Origin: Acetobacteraceae bacterium
GTDB lineage: Bacteria > Pseudomonadota > Alphaproteobacteria > Acetobacterales > Acetobacteraceae
Direction: 5' to 3'
Assembly: GCA_003164305.1 (NCBI GenBank)
Contig: PLSZ01000564.1
Location: 19,137 to 35,248, forward strand
Length of the DNA stretch: 16,112 nt
Shown here: piece by piece, positions 13,939-16,112 of the stretch
Numbering within the stretch: the stretch's first letter is position 1
Layout of the letters: the number at the start of each line of letters is the position of its first letter
Notes under the pieces: generated by a model
What the model saw: the letters and a program-made list of their open reading frames with translations, nothing else
Databases searched by the model: none
What the model was told of the DNA's origin: nothing
Translations under genes and position numbers: made by a program

Positions 13939-16077
13939 ATGCATCCCCGCGGCCCGATCGAAACCGATATCCTGCTCCTCGGCGCCGGCCACGCGCACGT
14001 GGAAGTGTTGCGCCGCTTCGCCATGCGGCCGGAACGCGGCGTTCGCCTGACCCTGATCGGGCGAGAACCGGAGACCCCTTATTCCGGGATGTTGCCGGGG
14101 GTGATCCGCGGCGATTACCAGGCGCGGCAGGCGCACATCGACCTTGCCCCCCTCGCCGCGTTGGCTGGCGCCCGGCTGATCATGGGCGAGGCCGTGTCAA
14201 TTCAGCTCGATGCCCGCACCGTCAGCGTTTCCGGCCGGCCGGACATTCCGTTCGATCTGCTGTCGATCAACGTCGGCGGTGAACCTGGCACGCCCTCCGA
14301 CGGCGGCATCGCGGTCAAGCCGATCGGCCGCTTCCTGGAGCAGCTTCGCGCGCTGGAAGCGTCACTGCGCGATCATGACCGCATCGTGGTGGTGGGCGGC
14401 GGCCCGGCGGGGGTAGAATTGGCGCTGGCGCTGGCCGCGCGGTTCCGCTCGCGCTACCGCATCGCGCTGGTGTCCGGCACGCCGGAGCCGTTGATCGACG
14501 CGCCGGAGTCCGCTCGACGCGTGGCGGTGAGTGCTCTGGTGGACGCGAACGTGGAGATCGTGCGTGGCGCCTTGGCCGGCGCGTTCCAGAACAGCCGCGT
14601 GGCGTTGTCGGACGGCAGTTTCCTGGACGCGGCGGCGTGCCTCCGCGCGACCGGTGTTGAGGCGCCAGGCTTTCTGGCTCTCTCCGGCCTGGCCTGCGAT
14701 GCTCAGGGCTGCGTGCAGATCGACGCGACGTTGCGTAGCATCAGCGATCCGGTGGTATTCGCGGCCGGCGATTGCGCTTCCATCATCGGCTCGCCGAGGC
14801 CCAAGGCCGGAGTCTGGGCTGTGCGCGCGGGCGGCCATCTGGCGGGGAATTTGCGTCTGGCGGCGCGGCATCGCCCGCTGAAACGCTGGCGGCCGCAACG
14901 GGAGGCGCTGGTCATCCTGGGGCTTGGCCATGGCCGGGCGGTGGCGTGGCGCAACGGGCTGTCGGTCTCGGGGACGCTGGTGTGGCGCCTGAAGGACTGG
15001 ATCGATCGCCGCTGGATGCGGATGTACACCGACATGCGCATGACGCCCGACCCGGCGGACCCGATGCGCTGCGGCGGCTGCGGCGCCAAGGTCGGCTCCG
15101 AGGTGCTGGCGGGCGCTCTGGCGGAACTGAAGCCAGGCGTGAATCCTGATCTTCTGGTCGGACTGGAGGCACCGGACGACGCTGCGGTACTGCGCGTACC
15201 GGAGGGCAAGCTGCTGGTGCAGTCCGCTGACCATTTCCGGGCGTTCCTTGACGATCCGTTCGTGTTCGGTCAGGTGGCCGCGGCGCACGCGCTGTCCGAT
15301 CTGCACGCGATGGGCGCCCAGCCGTGGACGGCGCTGGCGATCGCGGCGGTGCCGTATGGGCCGGGCGTCAAAATGCGCGCCGATTTGTCGGCGATGCTTC
15401 TGGGCGCGACCCAGGTGTTGCGCGAGGACGGGTGCGCTCTGGTCGGCGGGCACAGCGGCGAGGCGGACGAAGCGGCCCTGGGTTTCGCGGTCTGCGGACT
15501 GGCGGACCCCGACGGGTTGACCCGCAAGTCCGGGCTGCGGCCGGGGGATGCTCTGATCGTCACCAAGCCGATCGGCACCGGAATCGTGCTGGCGGGAAAC
15601 ATGCGCGGCCTGACGCGCGCGGCGTGGCTGAGCGCCGCCATCCGCTCGATGTGCGTGACCAACGCATCGGCCGCCCGGATTTTGCGAGCGCACGGGGTCA
15701 CGGCGTGCACCGATGTCACCGGATTCGGACTGGCTGGGCATCTGGCGGAGATGACTCGCGCTTCGGGCGTGGCGGCGACGATCTGGCGGGACGTGGTGCC
15801 TGTGCTGCCGGGCGCGCTGGAACTGGTGGCTCAGGGGATCGAGAGCACGCTGGCGCCGGACAATGCCCGCGCGGTGCCCAATCTTAACACCGAAGCAAGG
15901 GAACGCGTGCTGATCGATCCGCAAACATCTGGCGGCCTTCTGGGCGGGGTGCCGTCCGGGCGAGCCGGGGCATGCCTGCGGGCGCTTATCGCGGCGGGGA
16001 TGACCGCGGCCATCATCGGAGTGGTCGAGGAAGCCGCGGCGGACGCGCCAATGATCCGGATCGCCAGCAAAACCTGA
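13939..16077 (+). CDS. selD: FAD-dependent oxidoreductase fused to selenophosphate synthetase SelD
   Basis: 712 residues in two parts. Residues 1-about 365 form a two-dinucleotide-fold flavoprotein of the NDH-2-like type: GAGHAH (15-20) binds FAD, GGGPAG (153-158) binds NAD(P)H, and AAGDC (275-279) is the second FAD motif. Residues about 375-712 are selenophosphate synthetase, which uses ATP and selenide to make selenophosphate for selenocysteine and 2-selenouridine. The active site reads CGGCGAK; Cys381 and Lys384 match E. coli Cys17 and Lys20. TDVTGFGLAGH (591-601) and DPQTSGGLL follow. The key position is Cys (TGC), so selenocysteine is not needed to make the enzyme. Such fusions are known; the flavoprotein may supply reduced selenium, which is inference. 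ATG 13939 puts the FAD motif at its usual place; no strong ribosome site is seen. It is divergent from the protease-like gene. Confidence 0.95.
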   Translation: MHPRGPIETDILLLGAGHAHVEVLRRFAMRPERGVRLTLIGREPETPYSGMLPGVIRGDYQARQAHIDLAPLAALAGARLIMGEAVSIQLDARTVSVSGRPDIPFDLLSINVGGEPGTPSDGGIAVKPIGRFLEQLRALEASLRDHDRIVVVGGGPAGVELALALAARFRSRYRIALVSGTPEPLIDAPESARRVAVSALVDANVEIVRGALAGAFQNSRVALSDGSFLDAAACLRATGVEAPGFLALSGLACDAQGCVQIDATLRSISDPVVFAAGDCASIIGSPRPKAGVWAVRAGGHLAGNLRLAARHRPLKRWRPQREALVILGLGHGRAVAWRNGLSVSGTLVWRLKDWIDRRWMRMYTDMRMTPDPADPMRCGGCGAKVGSEVLAGALAELKPGVNPDLLVGLEAPDDAAVLRVPEGKLLVQSADHFRAFLDDPFVFGQVAAAHALSDLHAMGAQPWTALAIAAVPYGPGVKMRADLSAMLLGATQVLREDGCALVGGHSGEADEAALGFAVCGLADPDGLTRKSGLRPGDALIVTKPIGTGIVLAGNMRGLTRAAWLSAAIRSMCVTNASAARILRAHGVTACTDVTGFGLAGHLAEMTRASGVAATIWRDVVPVLPGALELVAQGIESTLAPDNARAVPNLNTEARERVLIDPQTSGGLLGGVPSGRAGACLRALIAAGMTAAIIGVVEEAAADAPMIRIASKT

Positions 16078-16112
16078 CTGGACCCGCGGCGGCACGCGAT
16101 GCTCGGGTCGAG

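Noticed and set aside
15064..15090. Selenocysteine codon in the SelD active site
   Set aside because: The catalytic position is TGC (Cys381); no in-frame TGA is present.
14362..16095. 577-codon leftward frame antisense to selD
   Set aside because: Same shadow effect: low-complexity Arg/Gln/His content and no motif, whereas the + frame is an unambiguous flavoprotein-SelD fusion.

Overview
The window looks like chromosomal DNA of a G+C-rich alphaproteobacterium, possibly of the Rhodospirillales/Acetobacteraceae type. The evidence is a perfect GAAC-N7-GAAC SOS box in front of lexA, the alphaproteobacterial arrangement of lexA, comEC and gltX close together, a TTAA-N7-TTAA (CtrA-like) site, and strongly G+C-biased third codon positions with long shadow reading frames antisense to the real genes. 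The exact genus cannot be read from the sequence.

Layout. Positions 1-5758 are read entirely leftward. From right to left they hold an NAD-dependent epimerase/dehydrogenase (DenD-like), a CLC chloride transporter/channel with two CBS domains, a nucleotidyltransferase (MNT)/HEPN pair whose HEPN gene is broken by a one-base frameshift, and the branched-chain amino acid-type ABC transporter genes livH, livM and the first codons of livG, which run off the left edge. A 332-bp AT-rich divergent intergenic region (5759-6090) carries three regulatory motifs. Rightward from there are lexA and a large TPR-glycosyltransferase protein. comEC is read leftward (9009-11306) and gltX rightward. A small leftward gene of lower G+C encodes a probable YopT/C58-type cysteine protease. 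After a 430-bp gap comes a rightward fused FAD-oxidoreductase/selenophosphate synthetase (SelD). Positions 16078-16112 hold nothing callable, and neither does the 152-bp gap at 4614-4765. No tRNA, rRNA, CRISPR array or insertion sequence was seen.

How the genes fit together. livH-livM-livG is a tightly coupled import operon (abutting or 4-bp-overlapping junctions). clc-MNT-HEPN is another compact leftward run (15-bp gap, then a 4-bp overlap) whose end lies 67 bp upstream of livH. lexA is the SOS repressor; the CtrA-like, DnaA and LexA sites in its upstream region suggest that DNA-damage and cell-cycle control may meet there. comEC and gltX are ordinary members of the neighbourhood. The TPR-glycosyltransferase and the C58-like protease look like lineage-specific additions to it. 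SelD makes selenophosphate, which implies that this bacterium uses selenium in selenoproteins, selenouridine tRNA, or both.

Most interesting observations: the C58/YopT-like protease with an Asp-to-Glu change at the third catalytic position; the three-motif lexA upstream region; the CLC protein that keeps the gating glutamate but lacks the proton-pathway glutamate; and the frameshifted HEPN partner of an apparently intact MNT gene.
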